Source: an uncultured Alphaproteobacteria bacterium (lineage in GTDB: Bacteria > Pseudomonadota > Alphaproteobacteria > Caulobacterales > Caulobacteraceae). From it: a stretch of DNA of 64,000 nucleotides. The notes under the pieces were generated by a model. It made no database searches and was not told where the DNA came from. It saw only the letters and a program-made list of their open reading frames with translations. Positions within the stretch are counted from its first letter, which is position 1, and each line of letters begins with the position of its first letter. A program made the position numbers and the translations under genes. The DNA lies in the NCBI GenBank assembly GCA_903822175.1, contig CAIJOB010000011.1, forward strand, positions 100,815 through 164,814, in the 5' to 3' direction. This document shows positions 37,319-46,834 of the stretch, in pieces.

Positions 37319-38497
37319 ATGCCCGGTAAGACGACCCGTACCGATACCCGCCTGATCCGCGCCGGCCATGGCGCCGGACGCGCGGCGAAGACCGTGGGCC
37401 CCGCCGTGCAGAGGGGCTCGACGGTGCTCCTGCCCAACGCCGCCAGCCTCTATCCCACCGACGACCGGCTGACCTATGGCCGCCAGGGCCTCTCGGCCCA
37501 GTTCGCCCTGCAGGCGGCGCTGGCGGAGCTGGAGAACGCCAAGGCGGTCACCCTCTATCCGTCGGGCCTGGCGGCGCTCACCGGCGCCCTGCTGGCCATC
37601 CTCAAGACCGGCGACGAGGTGCTGGTCACCGATGTCATCTACAAGCCCACGCGGCGCTTCTGCGACCACGTGCTGAAGCGCTTTGGGGTCACCGTCCGCT
37701 ACTTCGATCCCCTGCAGAGCCCGGAGGAGTTGGTCGGCGGCGCTTCGGACGCCGTGCGCGTGATCCTGATGGAATCGCCCGGCTCGCTCAGTTTCGAGAT
37801 GCAGGACATGACCCGCGTCGCCGAACTGGCCCGGGCGCGCGGTATCCTGACCATCGCCGACAACACCTGGGGCGCGGGCTACCTCTACCGGCCGCTGGAC
37901 CATGGGATCGACATCTCGGTGCAGGCCCTGACCAAGTATGTCGCCGGCCATTCCGACGTCTTCATGGGCTGCGCCGCCACCAACAGCGCCAAGCTGGCCC
38001 GGGAACTGGAGGACGGCATCCACAATCTGGGCTGGGCGGTGGCGGGCGAGGAGGCCTATCAGGTGCTGCGCGGCCTGCGCACGCTTCCGACCCGGCTGAC
38101 CCGGCACGGCGAGAGCGGCCTGACGGTCGCCGCCTGGCTGCGCGAGCGGCCGGAAGTCGTCGAGGTCTTCCACCCGGCGCTCCCCGGCGCGCGCGGCCAC
38201 GACCTTTGGCTTCGCGACTTCACCGGCGCCTGCGGCCTCTTCGGCTTTGCGCTGCAGCCCGCGCCGGATGCCGCCGTGGACGCCTTCCTGGACGAGCTTT
38301 CCCTGTTCGGCCTGGGCTTCTCCTGGGGCGGGTTCGAGAGCCTGGCGATCTCCTGCGACACCCAGCTGAAGGTCCGCAAGTTCCACCCCGACTACGGCGG
38401 CCCCCTGATCCGCCTGCACATCGGCCTGGAAGACCCGCAGGATCTGATCGCCGACCTGGCGCTCGGCCTGGGGGCCTATGCGGCGCACGCCGGATGA
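37319..38497 (+). CDS. metC: Cystathionine beta-lyase
   Basis: 392 residues of the Cys/Met-metabolism PLP family. Starts MPGKTTRTDTRLIRAG, has GSTVLLPNAASLY, DNTWGAGYLYRPLDHGIDIS, the PLP-lysine in LTKYVAGHSD, and FSWGGFESLAI near the C-terminus, which is typical of bacterial MetC. It cleaves cystathionine to homocysteine. The frame extends upstream to 37256 but ATG 37319 gives the family start. The stop overlaps the start of the glycerate kinase (ATGA). Confidence 0.92.
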   Translation: MPGKTTRTDTRLIRAGHGAGRAAKTVGPAVQRGSTVLLPNAASLYPTDDRLTYGRQGLSAQFALQAALAELENAKAVTLYPSGLAALTGALLAILKTGDEVLVTDVIYKPTRRFCDHVLKRFGVTVRYFDPLQSPEELVGGASDAVRVILMESPGSLSFEMQDMTRVAELARARGILTIADNTWGAGYLYRPLDHGIDISVQALTKYVAGHSDVFMGCAATNSAKLARELEDGIHNLGWAVAGEEAYQVLRGLRTLPTRLTRHGESGLTVAAWLRERPEVVEVFHPALPGARGHDLWLRDFTGACGLFGFALQPAPDAAVDAFLDELSLFGLGFSWGGFESLAISCDTQLKVRKFHPDYGGPLIRLHIGLEDPQDLIADLALGLGAYAAHAG

Positions 38498-39345
38498 GCG
38501 CCGCCGACCTCGACCGTTTCATCGCCGAAGAACAGCTGCCGGAAAGCTTCCGCCGCACCGCCGAGCTGGTCTGCGAGCCGCTGGCGGCGCGGGCCCAGCG
38601 CCGCCGGATCGACCGCAAGCGCTGCGCGGTCATCGGGCTCTGCGGCGCCCAGGGCTCCGGCAAGACGACCGTGGCGAAATATGCGCAGTTGCTGCTGCAG
38701 GACCGCGGAATGCGCGCGGTCGCCCTGTCGCTCGACGACTTCTACCTGACGCACGACGCCCGCCAGCGCCTGGCGCGCGAGGTCCACCCTCTGCTCGCCA
38801 CCCGAGGCCCGCCCGGCACCCATGACGTGGCCATGGCCGCCGCCGCCATCGATCAGCTGCGCGCCAAGGGCAAGGTCGCCCTGCCCCGGTTCGACAAGGC
38901 GACCGACACGCGAACGCCCCGCGGGACCTGGGAGACGCTGGCCTCGCCGGTCGACGTGATTCTGCTGGAGGGCTGGTGCGTCGGCGCGGTCAGCCAGGGC
39001 GAGGCGGCGCTGGCCATTCCGGTCAACGACCTGGAGCGCGACGAGGACCCCAAGGGGATCTGGCGCCACTACGTCAACGACCAGCTCGACGGGCCCTACA
39101 AGGCCCTGTTCGCCCGTCTGCATGACCTGGTCCTGCTTGAGGCCCCCAGTTTCGACGTGGTGGCCGGCTGGCGCGCCGAGCAGGAGGCCAAGCTGCGGGC
39201 CAAGGGCCAGGGCGGCATGGACGAGGCCCAGGTCGCCCGTTTCGTCTCCTATTACGAGCGCCTGACCCGCTGGATCCTGGCCGAAATGCCCGGCCGCGCC
39301 GACTGGGTTATAACACTCGACACAGAGCGAAATCCGTACGCCTGA
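38494..39345 (+). CDS. D-glycerate 3-kinase (plant/GLYK type) P-loop kinase
   Basis: 283 residues. Walker A GLCGAQGSGKTT near residue 55, a DDFYLT segment near 80, GPPGTHD, FDKATDTR and LLEGWCVG in order match GLYK-type D-glycerate 3-kinases, which form 3-phosphoglycerate from D-glycerate (photorespiratory or serine-cycle-related pathways). The start ATG 38494 overlaps the metC stop by 4 nt. No other glycerate gene is adjacent. Confidence 0.85.
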   Translation: MSAADLDRFIAEEQLPESFRRTAELVCEPLAARAQRRRIDRKRCAVIGLCGAQGSGKTTVAKYAQLLLQDRGMRAVALSLDDFYLTHDARQRLAREVHPLLATRGPPGTHDVAMAAAAIDQLRAKGKVALPRFDKATDTRTPRGTWETLASPVDVILLEGWCVGAVSQGEAALAIPVNDLERDEDPKGIWRHYVNDQLDGPYKALFARLHDLVLLEAPSFDVVAGWRAEQEAKLRAKGQGGMDEAQVARFVSYYERLTRWILAEMPGRADWVITLDTERNPYA

Positions 39346-39381
39346 TTGTACAGCTATGAGCTGCGCGCAGGAGGAGCTTGA

Positions 39382-39801
39382 ATGAGAGCAGCTTTGTCCC
39401 TCGCGGTCGCCGTGAGCCTTCTGGCCGGGGCCGCCGGAGCCCAGACCGCAACCGGTCAGACCGCAGCGCCGGCGCCCACGCAGATTCCCGGCGCGGACGC
39501 CGCCACGGCGTCCAAGCCCAAGGCTGGAGACACCGTCAGCGGCGTCACCGTCATGCCGACGCCCACGAAGACCTGCGCCCCGCGCGACAAGGACTGCATC
39601 GCCATCGTGGTGGCCGAGCTGCAGCGGCTCTATCCCGAGCAACTGAAGCAGTTCTGCCTGGGTGAGCGGACCAAGGCCGTGCGCAACCAGATCGTCAACG
39701 ACCAGCTGCTCGACGCGCTTGGCGGCAACGGCGCCCCGACGGCGACGGCGGCCCCGGTCAGTCCGATCGTCAAGACCGCCTGCGCCTCCGACAAGAAATA
39801 G
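39382..39801 (+). CDS. Small secreted protein with Cys pair, function unknown (copy 1)
   Basis: 139 residues. A Sec signal peptide (1-20, AGAAGA/Q) is followed by an Ala/Pro/Thr linker, the segment DTVSGVTVMP, then TCAPRDKDCIAIVVAELQRLYPEQLKQFC and a C-terminal region with one more Cys (TACASDKK). Cys spacing suggests two disulfides. GGAGGAG precedes ATG 39382. The paralog at 39848 shares SGVTV, P-x-K-x-CAP-x-D-x-DC and LYPEQLKQFC. I do not recognise the family. Confidence 0.68.
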   Translation: MRAALSLAVAVSLLAGAAGAQTATGQTAAPAPTQIPGADAATASKPKAGDTVSGVTVMPTPTKTCAPRDKDCIAIVVAELQRLYPEQLKQFCLGERTKAVRNQIVNDQLLDALGGNGAPTATAAPVSPIVKTACASDKK

Positions 39802-39847
39802 CCGGGTTTCGGAGCGAGCACTTGGGACGTTGGAGGGCGATCAGCGG

Positions 39848-40117
39848 ATGAAAACAGTTCTGGCGATCTCGGCGGTCCTGGCGCTGATCAGCACCGCGGC
39901 ATGGGCTAACGCGGCGGACCCCCAATCACCGACCCCGGCGGCTGCGCCCGCCTCCAAGGCCGCGTCCGACAAGCCCGGCTCCACGGTCAGCGGCGTCACG
40001 GTCCAGGCCCTGCCTCGCAAGCCCTGCGCGCCCAAGGACACGGACTGTGTCGCGCTCGTCATGGCGCAGGTGAAAGAGCTCTATCCGGAGCAGCTCAAGC
40101 AGTTCTGCTTCCGCTAA
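39848..40117 (+). CDS. Small secreted protein (copy 2), N-terminal part up to an in-frame stop
   Basis: 89 residues, paralog of the protein at 39382. Signal peptide MKTVLAISAVLALISTAAWA, then SGVTVQALPRKPCAPKDTDC and LYPEQLKQFC, and stop TAA at codon 90 (40115-40117). The reading frame continues in the same register beyond the stop for another 53 codons with a paralog-like Cys-rich C-terminus (40121-40279), so I read this as one gene interrupted by a nonsense codon or programmed read-through. The N-terminal part may still be translated and exported. Confidence 0.6.
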   Translation: MKTVLAISAVLALISTAAWANAADPQSPTPAAAPASKAASDKPGSTVSGVTVQALPRKPCAPKDTDCVALVMAQVKELYPEQLKQFCFR

Positions 40118-40120
40118 AAC

Positions 40121-40279
40121 ATGGACGTCCTGAAGGCCAACATGCAGGCCAACCTCGCCGGCTGGTGCGACAGCCCCACGCTTGGCGCCGCATCGCTCTG
40201 CAGCCGCCATGTCTCGCAGGTCGTGCGGCAGGTGTGCACGCCCGACAAGCCGGACGCCAAGGCGGACCCGAAGAAATAG
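40121..40279 (+). pseudogene. Detached C-terminal part of small secreted protein copy 2, in the same frame
   Basis: From ATG 40121 to TAG 40277-40279, in the same frame as 39848 (offset 273 = 91 codons). It reads MDVLKANMQANLAGW, C-x13-C and VVRQVCTPDKPDA. The full 39848-40279 frame would encode 142 residues plus the internal stop, close to the 139 of copy 1. Could be an independent 52-residue ORF, but there is no Shine-Dalgarno and no signal peptide, so the pseudogene reading is more likely. Confidence 0.6.
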
Positions 40280-40306
40280 CCCGCGGCGGCGGCCCTTCGA
40301 CAGGAA

Positions 40307-40383
40307 TGGCGCGCCCTGCAGGACTCGAACCTGCAACCGCTCGCTTAGAAGGCGAGTGCTCTATCCGGTTGAGCTAAGGGCGC
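40307..40383 (-). tRNA. tRNA-Arg(UCU)
   Basis: On the minus strand the acceptor GCGCCCT pairs with AGGGCGC, followed by discriminator G and an encoded CCA (40307-40309). Anticodon stem CTCGC/GCGAG with loop CTTCTAA gives anticodon UCU. T-arm GCAGGTTCGAGTCCTGC. 77 nt. Confidence 0.97.
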
Positions 40384-40395
40384 TGAAGCTCAGCG

Positions 40396-40701
40396 TCAGT
40401 GCGTCCACGGGACCTTGCGGCCGAACGCGAAGTTGTCGGCATAGGCCTTGATGATCCGTTTCACCGGCTTCGGGTCGATCAGCTGGAAGGCGATGCCGTG
40501 CTGGTCGGCATAGCGGACCGCCTCTTCCTTGGTCTCGAAGGAGAGCCGCACCTGCCCCTCGGTGTCCGCCGTCTGGGTCCAGCCCATCAGCGGGTCCTGC
40601 CGTCTGGCATCCGTCGGCTCGAACTCCAGCACCCAGGCGGCCGATTTGGCCTTGCCGGACTGCATGGCGGTCTTGGACGGGCGGAAGATGCGCGCGAGCA
40701 T
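40396..40701 (-). CDS. NDUFS4-type NADH dehydrogenase (complex I) subunit / ETC complex I conserved-region protein
   Basis: 101 residues, start MLARIFRPSKTAMQSG. It contains WVLEFEP, PLMGWTQTADTEGQVRLSF-like, TKEEAVRYADQHG and AYADNFAFGRKVPWTH, the conserved core of the ETC complex I subunit family (NDUFS4, 18 kDa). In alphaproteobacteria this is an accessory subunit of complex I attached to the peripheral arm. It is flanked by two tRNA genes, tRNA-Arg and tRNA-Pro, in the same orientation; the nuo operon is not here. Confidence 0.92.
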   Translation of the reverse strand: MLARIFRPSKTAMQSGKAKSAAWVLEFEPTDARRQDPLMGWTQTADTEGQVRLSFETKEEAVRYADQHGIAFQLIDPKPVKRIIKAYADNFAFGRKVPWTH

Positions 40702-40727
40702 GGTCGAAACCCCAATAAGTTCGGCCG

Positions 40728-40807
<80 letters not shown>

Positions 40808-40865
40808 AGAACGTCGGCGGGCCTGCGATATAAGCGTTTTGCCCTTTCGGCAACGAAAGCGCGGG

Positions 40866-41297
40866 TTAGCGGTCGATATTCATCAGCTTGAAGATCCCGG
40901 AACAGCGGACCACGTCGTGGCCGCCGACGTAGGCGCGGCCCTCGGCGAAGGCGACGTCGCGGGTGGCGCGGGTCAGCGTCCCCTCGCCCATCACCCACTC
41001 GCCCACCCGGGCCATGTGCAGGAAGTCGATGGAAAGGTGGATGGTCACGGCCCGCCGCTGGGTCCCGCGCCAGACCGCGCCGGCCAGCACCCCGTCCATA
41101 AACGCCGACAGCATGCCGCCGTGCACCAAGCCGACGCCGTTGGCGTGGCGCTTTTGGGCATAGAAGCACTGTTCCATCAGCGGCCCATCGCCCGGCCGAT
41201 GCAGATAGGGCCCGTTCAACGTCGAAAACCCGCCACGCCCCAGCGACGGCTCGTAGCCTTCCGGCGGCGCGGGCGTCGGCTCGTCGTCCCCGCTCAA
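40866..41297 (-). CDS. PaaI family hot-dog fold thioesterase
   Basis: 143 residues. [22 protein letters not shown] holds the family HGG with catalytic region, followed by [19 protein letters not shown] and a final LMNIDR. It would hydrolyse acyl-CoA of unknown type, as a hot-dog tetramer. Start is TTG 41295-41297, overlapping the TGA of the upstream gene as TTGA; there is no other initiator before the conserved region. It is co-transcribed with the glutaminyl cyclase. Confidence 0.85.
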   Translation of the reverse strand: MSGDDEPTPAPPEGYEPSLGRGGFSTLNGPYLHRPGDGPLMEQCFYAQKRHANGVGLVHGGMLSAFMDGVLAGAVWRGTQRRAVTIHLSIDFLHMARVGEWVMGEGTLTRATRDVAFAEGRAYVGGHDVVRCSGIFKLMNIDR

Positions 41298-42076
41298 CGG
41301 GCCATCGCCTTGGGCGGCAACAGGTGGACCTCATAGAGGTGCGGCCAGTCCTTGCCGGTGACGAACAGCCTGTCGTGTTCAGCGTCATAAGCGATGCCGT
41401 TGGGCACGGCGTCCGGATTGCCGGTCCCGTTGCTCTCCGGCAGGGCCGAGAGGTCGATCCAGGCCTTCACGTGGCCGGTCTTGGGGTCAATGCGGGCGAT
41501 CAGCTTAGTCTGCCAGATATTGGCCAGGATCTCGCCCTTCACCCACTCGAGTTCGTTGAGGTTGGAGACCGGGCGGCCATCGGCGGTGACCTCGATGTGG
41601 CGCACCTCCTTGAAGCTCAGCGGATCGCGGAAGCGCAACACCGGCGTTCCATCGCTCATGATCAGGTGCTTGCCGTCCTGCGTCAGCGCCCAGCCCTCGC
41701 CGGTGTAGTGGAAGGTCTGTTTGGCCTTCAGCGTCTTCAGGTCCCAGCGGAAGCCGGTCTTGTCCTGCCAGGTCAGGCTGACGATTTCGCCGCCCCAGTT
41801 GACGATCCCCTCGCCGAACAGATTCGCCGAGATGGTCTGAGACTGCAGCACCACACCGTCCTGCAGACGCACGCGCCGCACGTTCGACTGGCCCGGGATG
41901 CCGGTGCTCTCATAGAGGTCGCCGTGCAGGTAGAAGAGGCCCTCGGTGAAGGCGCCCGGGTCGTGCGGATAGACATGGACGATCGCGACCCCGCCAACTG
42001 GGACAGCCGCTATGGCCGGCAGAGAGGCCATGGCGATGAGCGCGCCCAGGCCCAGGCTTTTAAGGATCGATAGCAA
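41294..42076 (-). CDS. Glutaminyl-peptide cyclotransferase (beta-propeller type)
   Basis: 260 residues from the chosen TTG 42074-42076. The N-terminus then reads [24 protein letters not shown], a convincing signal peptide, with GGGAG-like SD (CGGGAG) 6 nt upstream; GTG 42104-42106 is an alternative with 10 extra residues. The body shows repeated [27 protein letters not shown] and [10 protein letters not shown] segments, five-bladed beta-propeller as in papaya-type glutaminyl cyclases. It would form pyroglutamate at N-terminal Gln of exported proteins. Stop overlaps the thioesterase start. Confidence 0.87.
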   Translation of the reverse strand: MLSILKSLGLGALIAMASLPAIAAVPVGGVAIVHVYPHDPGAFTEGLFYLHGDLYESTGIPGQSNVRRVRLQDGVVLQSQTISANLFGEGIVNWGGEIVSLTWQDKTGFRWDLKTLKAKQTFHYTGEGWALTQDGKHLIMSDGTPVLRFRDPLSFKEVRHIEVTADGRPVSNLNELEWVKGEILANIWQTKLIARIDPKTGHVKAWIDLSALPESNGTGNPDAVPNGIAYDAEHDRLFVTGKDWPHLYEVHLLPPKAMAR

Positions 42077-42140
42077 GCCGCACTCCCGACACTGGGCAAT
42101 GTCCACCTTTAGGAGCAGCGGTTCGTGCGGCGCAAGGCCG

Positions 42141-42767
<627 letters not shown>

Positions 42768-42897
42768 TTACTCCCCGATCCCGACAATCGGATTGAGCCA
42801 ACTATAACAGTGTTCTGGTAACCATGTGGCCGTCAACGATGAAAATGCACGTGTGAGGGGAATTGCAGGCGCCCGATGCGGCTCAGGGCAAATTCGC

Positions 42898-42972
42898 TGG
42901 CAGTCCCTAGCGGAGTTGAACCGCTCTCTCCAGGTTGAAAACCTGGCGTCCTAACCGATAGACGAAGGGACC
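42898..42972 (-). tRNA. tRNA-Glu(UUC)
   Basis: Minus strand: acceptor GGTCCCT with AGGGACT (first pair G-U), discriminator G, encoded CCA at 42898-42900. Anticodon stem CCAGG/CCTGG with loop TTTTCAA gives anticodon UUC. T-arm GCGGTTCAACTCCGC. 75 nt. Confidence 0.97.
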
Positions 42973-43050
42973 GCGTAAGCGCGAGGGCGGCTCTATATCC
43001 GCCTTCCCCCAGCGGTGCAAGAAGGCGTGGAGAGGGTTTTTTGGCCGCCC

Positions 43051-44865
43051 CTAAATCCTGCGGGGATCGGCAACGTCCTCGATCTCGAGTTCGACGCCCT
43101 GACGGCCCTGCCAATCGTCCGGTTTCAGCTTGCCGGCCACATGGATCGCGCCGCCTTCGGTCATCAGCCTGGCGCCGGTTTCCGAGCCCTCCACACGCCA
43201 GGCCACCGCCTTCAGCCGACCGCCTGAGCTGTCGGTCAGGGTGACGCGGACGTGGCCGCCGCGCAGCGCCATCGGTCGCTCGACGCGCACGTCAGCCAGC
43301 GCGAAGGACGGCTCCACATTCCCCGGCCCAAAGGGCGCCATGCGCTGGAAATCCTGCCACAGCGCGCGGTCGGCGCCGCGCGTCGCGACGAGCGCGTCGA
43401 TCTCCAGAGCGTCCTCGGCCGCGGCGATCTGCGTCTCCGCGGCCAGGCGTTCGCAGAGGAAGGCGCGCAGCTCGGGAATCGTATCCGGCCGCACCGACAG
43501 GCCCGCCGCCATGGCGTGGCCGCCACCCGCCAGCAGCAGGCCCTCGTCATAGGCCGCCTGGACGGCGCGCCCCAGGTTCACACCGGGCTGCGAGCGGCCG
43601 GACCCCTTGCCCACGTTCGCCGCGCGGTCGATCCCGACCACCACCACGGGCTTGCGGTACTTCTCCCGCAGGCGCCCGGCGACGATGCCGATAACGCCCG
43701 CGTGCCAGTCGTCCTGCGCCACCAGCAGCATCGGGGCGTCGGGCGCGTTGCTCTCGGTCTCGATGTGGGCGATCGCGGCCTCAGTGACCTCGCGCTCGAC
43801 CTCCTTGCGCGACGCATTCAGCCCGTCCAATTCCTCGGCCAGGGCGGCGGCCTCACCGGCGTCGTCGGTGGACAGCAGTCGCGCGCCCAGATCGGCCCGT
43901 CCGATCCGCCCGCCGGCGTTGATCCGTGGCCCCAGGATGAAGCCCACATGGAACACCGACGACGGTCCTTCGCTCTTAGCCACGTCCATCAGCGCCTTCA
44001 GGCCGGGATTGCGCCAGCCAGACATCACCTTCAGCCCCTGGGCCGCCAGCGCGCGGTTGAAGCCGCGCAGCTCGGTGACGTCGCAGATCGCCCCCATGGC
44101 CGCCAGATCGAGCCATTGGCGCAGGTCCGGCTCAATCCGCCCGCCTTGAGACGGGACGCCGAACAGGCCCCGCCTGCGCGCCTCGCGGTTCAGCGCCGCC
44201 AGCAGCACGAAGGTCACGCCCGCCGCCGCCAGATGCCCCTGCCCTGACGTGTCGTCCGGCCGGTTGGGGTTCACCAGGGCCGCGACGTGAGGGATTTCCT
44301 CGCCGCGCATCAGGTGGTGATCGATGACCACGACCTCCAGACCTATATCCGCGGCGCAGGCCAGGGCGTCGTGCGCCGCCGCCCCGCAGTCGACGGTGAT
44401 CACCAGCTCCGCACCCTCGGCCTTCAGCCGCTTGAACGCCGCCGGCGATGGGCCGTAGCCCTCCAGGATGCGGTCGGGCACATAGATCGGCAGGTCCTGG
44501 CCCATGGCCCGGAACCAGCGCACCAACTGGGCGGCGGACGAGGCGCCGTCGACATCATAGTCGGCGAACACCACCAGCGGCCGCTTTCGCTCCAGCGCAT
44601 CCACCAGGATCTCGGCGGCGCGATCCATGTCGGTGAAGCTCGAAGGGTCGGGGAACAGCGCCTTCAGCGTCGGATTGAGATAGGTCTCCGCGGCCTCGGC
44701 CGTGACGCCCCGCGCCGCCAGCGCCCGCGCCAGGGGCTCGGAGAGGCCATGGCTCAGCTGATGGCGGCGAACCAGCTCCGCGTCGGCCGCCCGCTCACGC
44801 CACAGCCGCCCCGAGAGCGACCGCGTAACGCCGAGATAGCCAAAAGAGGCGCCGCCGTCTGCCAA
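43051..44865 (-). CDS. recJ: Single-stranded-DNA-specific exonuclease RecJ
   Basis: 604 residues from the chosen start. FADYDVDGASSA (motif I), DCGAAAHD, VVIDHHLMRG (DHH), NPNRPD, GPRINAGGR (residues about 330) and the DHHA1 segment ARVIGIVAGRL-like (AGVIGIVAGRL) and SGRSQPGVNLG are all present. It degrades single-stranded DNA 5' to 3' in recombination and repair. TTG 44863-44865 follows AAGGAG with 6-nt spacing, which favours it over GTG 44893-44895, 10 codons upstream. It is separated from glpX by an accessory insert. Confidence 0.95.
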   Translation of the reverse strand: MADGGASFGYLGVTRSLSGRLWRERAADAELVRRHQLSHGLSEPLARALAARGVTAEAAETYLNPTLKALFPDPSSFTDMDRAAEILVDALERKRPLVVFADYDVDGASSAAQLVRWFRAMGQDLPIYVPDRILEGYGPSPAAFKRLKAEGAELVITVDCGAAAHDALACAADIGLEVVVIDHHLMRGEEIPHVAALVNPNRPDDTSGQGHLAAAGVTFVLLAALNREARRRGLFGVPSQGGRIEPDLRQWLDLAAMGAICDVTELRGFNRALAAQGLKVMSGWRNPGLKALMDVAKSEGPSSVFHVGFILGPRINAGGRIGRADLGARLLSTDDAGEAAALAEELDGLNASRKEVEREVTEAAIAHIETESNAPDAPMLLVAQDDWHAGVIGIVAGRLREKYRKPVVVVGIDRAANVGKGSGRSQPGVNLGRAVQAAYDEGLLLAGGGHAMAAGLSVRPDTIPELRAFLCERLAAETQIAAAEDALEIDALVATRGADRALWQDFQRMAPFGPGNVEPSFALADVRVERPMALRGGHVRVTLTDSSGGRLKAVAWRVEGSETGARLMTEGGAIHVAGKLKPDDWQGRQGVELEIEDVADPRRI

Positions 44866-44971
44866 TCGCCGCTCCTTAAAGCTCCAAGCCCGCACTATCG
44901 GCCCGCCGTCGGCGAGTCGCCAGGATTGGATAGCCCGGGACGGCGTCAGAATCGGACGCAGCGCCCAGCGC

Positions 44972-45709
44972 TCAGACTGCGGCGGCGGCCCGACGGCGGC
45001 GCAAGGCTGCGCCCGCGAGGCCGAAGCCGCCGATCATCAGCGCCCAGGCCGTTGGTTCGGGGGCGCCGCTCGCCACGACAGTATTCACCGGCAGCCCGCC
45101 GCCGGCATAAACAAAGGCGTCGATGTTGGGGTTGTTGAACGAGCCCTGGAAAGGGTTGTTGTTGATATCGTGGTCGATGAAATCGTCGGCCAGGAAGAAG
45201 CTGATCGTGTAGGTCGAGCCGATGTTCGTCGCCACGGTTTGGGCGAGGCCATCGTAGCCCTCCACGGACCCGTCAGCCCAGTAGCTCAGTCCACTGTTGG
45301 GGTTGTCCGCCAAGCCGTTCGGCGTACCCGTCTGAACGATGCCGATCGCCGTCTGGTCGATGGGTTGAATGAAGCGGGTCCAACCGTCTGGAAAATTGGA
45401 GTTGTTCGTGGCGCTTTCGAAGCCGGGGTCGGCGAGCAGGTTCGGACCGCCGCCCGTCAGGGCCACCGAGGCGTCGTCAAAGGAAAAGAAGGCCGGCACT
45501 TCACGGAACGCGAAAGACACCGTCGTCTGGTTGAGCGTCGCGATAAAATCGACGCTGTACTGGGTGTATGCGGCGGGCGTTGTCCCGTAGCTGTTGAGCG
45601 AGCCCACATCGAGAATGTAGCCGGGCGGCGGCAATTGGGCGTGAGCGGCGCCTGCCGTGGTCGCGGCTGCGGCGGCGACGGCTCCAAGCAAGACGTTCTT
45701 GAGCTTCAT
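44972..45709 (-). CDS. PEPxxWA-CTERM sorting domain-containing protein (245 aa)
   Basis: 245 residues. Signal peptide MKLKNVLLGAVAAAAATTAG (cleaved near AHA/Q) then a beta-rich body with NLLADPGFES...NFPDGWTRF, the pattern of a carbohydrate-binding-module-like PEP-CTERM domain, and C-terminus GAPEPTAWALMIGGFGLAGAALRRRR. It is thus exported and probably anchored/processed by an exosortase not located here. ATG 45707-45709 gives the signal peptide directly. It belongs to an insert between recJ and glpX with a divergent aldo/keto reductase. Confidence 0.88.
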   Translation of the reverse strand: MKLKNVLLGAVAAAAATTAGAAHAQLPPPGYILDVGSLNSYGTTPAAYTQYSVDFIATLNQTTVSFAFREVPAFFSFDDASVALTGGGPNLLADPGFESATNNSNFPDGWTRFIQPIDQTAIGIVQTGTPNGLADNPNSGLSYWADGSVEGYDGLAQTVATNIGSTYTISFFLADDFIDHDINNNPFQGSFNNPNIDAFVYAGGGLPVNTVVASGAPEPTAWALMIGGFGLAGAALRRRRAAAAV

Positions 45710-45813
45710 TTCAGCACCCGTTTGTTCGGCGCGCAGCGCCGGGACCCGGCAGGCGCCCAAGGGGTCGGATGCCTGACGTTGCGTCATACAAAACCCATAA
45801 CTCGGGTACGCCA

Positions 45814-45831
45814 ATTGCCTATATAGGCAAT
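45814..45831. promoter_or_regulatory. 18-bp perfect palindrome, candidate operator
   Basis: ATTGCCTATATAGGCAAT is exactly self-complementary. It lies in the 234-bp AT-rich divergent intergenic region between the PEP-CTERM gene (start 45709) and the aldo/keto reductase gene (start 45944). TTATCA occurs twice at 45859-45864 and 45871-45876, 12 bp apart, on the side of the reductase. The form is that of a homodimeric regulator site; no regulator gene is adjacent. Confidence 0.55.
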
Positions 45832-45943
45832 ATTCACTGATTTTATTGGTAAATTCGCTTATCAGGCGAGTTATCAAGACCGGCGGCAATGGCGCGTGCG
45901 CCAGTCGCGCCCATATGATGTCTCGCCTCCGGGGAGACCTCAG

Positions 45944-46819
45944 ATGACCGATATCGCCACAGCCGGCGCCTATGCGCTTGGAGACCGCATCGTCAAACGC
46001 ATGGGCTACGGCGCCATGCAGCTGGCCGGCCCCGGCGTCTTCGGCCCGCCCAAGGACCCTGCAGAGGCGCTGGCGGTGCTCCGTGCGGCCATCGCCCAGG
46101 GCGTCAACCACATCGACACCAGCGACTACTACGGCCCGTACGTGGTCAACCAAGCCATCCGCGAGGCGCTGTCGCCCTACCCCGACGACCTCACCCTGGT
46201 TACCAAGCTCGGCGCCCGACGTGGCGACGACGGCTCATGGCTGCCCTGGAACGAGCCGGCCGACCTGGTGCAGGGCGTCGAGGACAATCTGCGGAACCTG
46301 AGCGTCGAGGCGCTCGACGTCGTCAACCTGCGGATCATGGGGGACACACACGGGCCCAGCGAAGGGTCGATCGCCGACAAGCTCGCCGTGCTCGCCGACC
46401 AGCAGAAGAAGGGCAAAATCCGGCATCTGGGCTTGAGCAACGCCACGTCGAAACAGGTCACCGAGGCCCGCGCCGTCGCGCCCATCGTATGCGTCCAGAA
46501 CATGTACAACCTGGCCAACCGCGGCGACGACGCGCTGATCGACGAGCTTGCGGCGCTGGGGATCGCCTACGTACCGTTCTTCCCGCTCGGCGGCTTCTTC
46601 CCGTTGCAGGCCGAGACCCTGTCGCAGGTCGCCGGCGAACTCGGCGCCACGCCCTTGCAGGTCGCGCTCGCCTGGCTGCTGCAGCGGTCGCCCAACATCC
46701 TGCTGATCCCCGGCACATCCTCGCGCGCCCACCTGGCCGAAAACCTCGCCGCCGCTAAGCTCAAACTGCCGGCCGACGCGCTCGCGAAGCTGGAGACCAT
46801 CGCCGCGCCAAAGGCCTAG
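45944..46819 (+). CDS. Aldo/keto reductase
   Basis: 291 residues, TIM-barrel aldo/keto reductase. MGYGAMQLAG near the N-terminus, HIDTSDYYGPYVVNQAI (catalytic Asp/Tyr), LVTKLG (catalytic Lys), LGLSNATSKQV and the NADPH-binding LIPGTSSRAHLAENL are present. GGGGAGA at 45931-45937 precedes ATG 45944. It is divergent from the PEP-CTERM gene across a region with a perfect palindrome. Oxidoreductase on aldehydes or ketones, substrate unknown. Confidence 0.92.
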   Translation: MTDIATAGAYALGDRIVKRMGYGAMQLAGPGVFGPPKDPAEALAVLRAAIAQGVNHIDTSDYYGPYVVNQAIREALSPYPDDLTLVTKLGARRGDDGSWLPWNEPADLVQGVEDNLRNLSVEALDVVNLRIMGDTHGPSEGSIADKLAVLADQQKKGKIRHLGLSNATSKQVTEARAVAPIVCVQNMYNLANRGDDALIDELAALGIAYVPFFPLGGFFPLQAETLSQVAGELGATPLQVALAWLLQRSPNILLIPGTSSRAHLAENLAAAKLKLPADALAKLETIAAPKA

Positions 46820-46834
46820 ACCGGCCGCGCTTAC

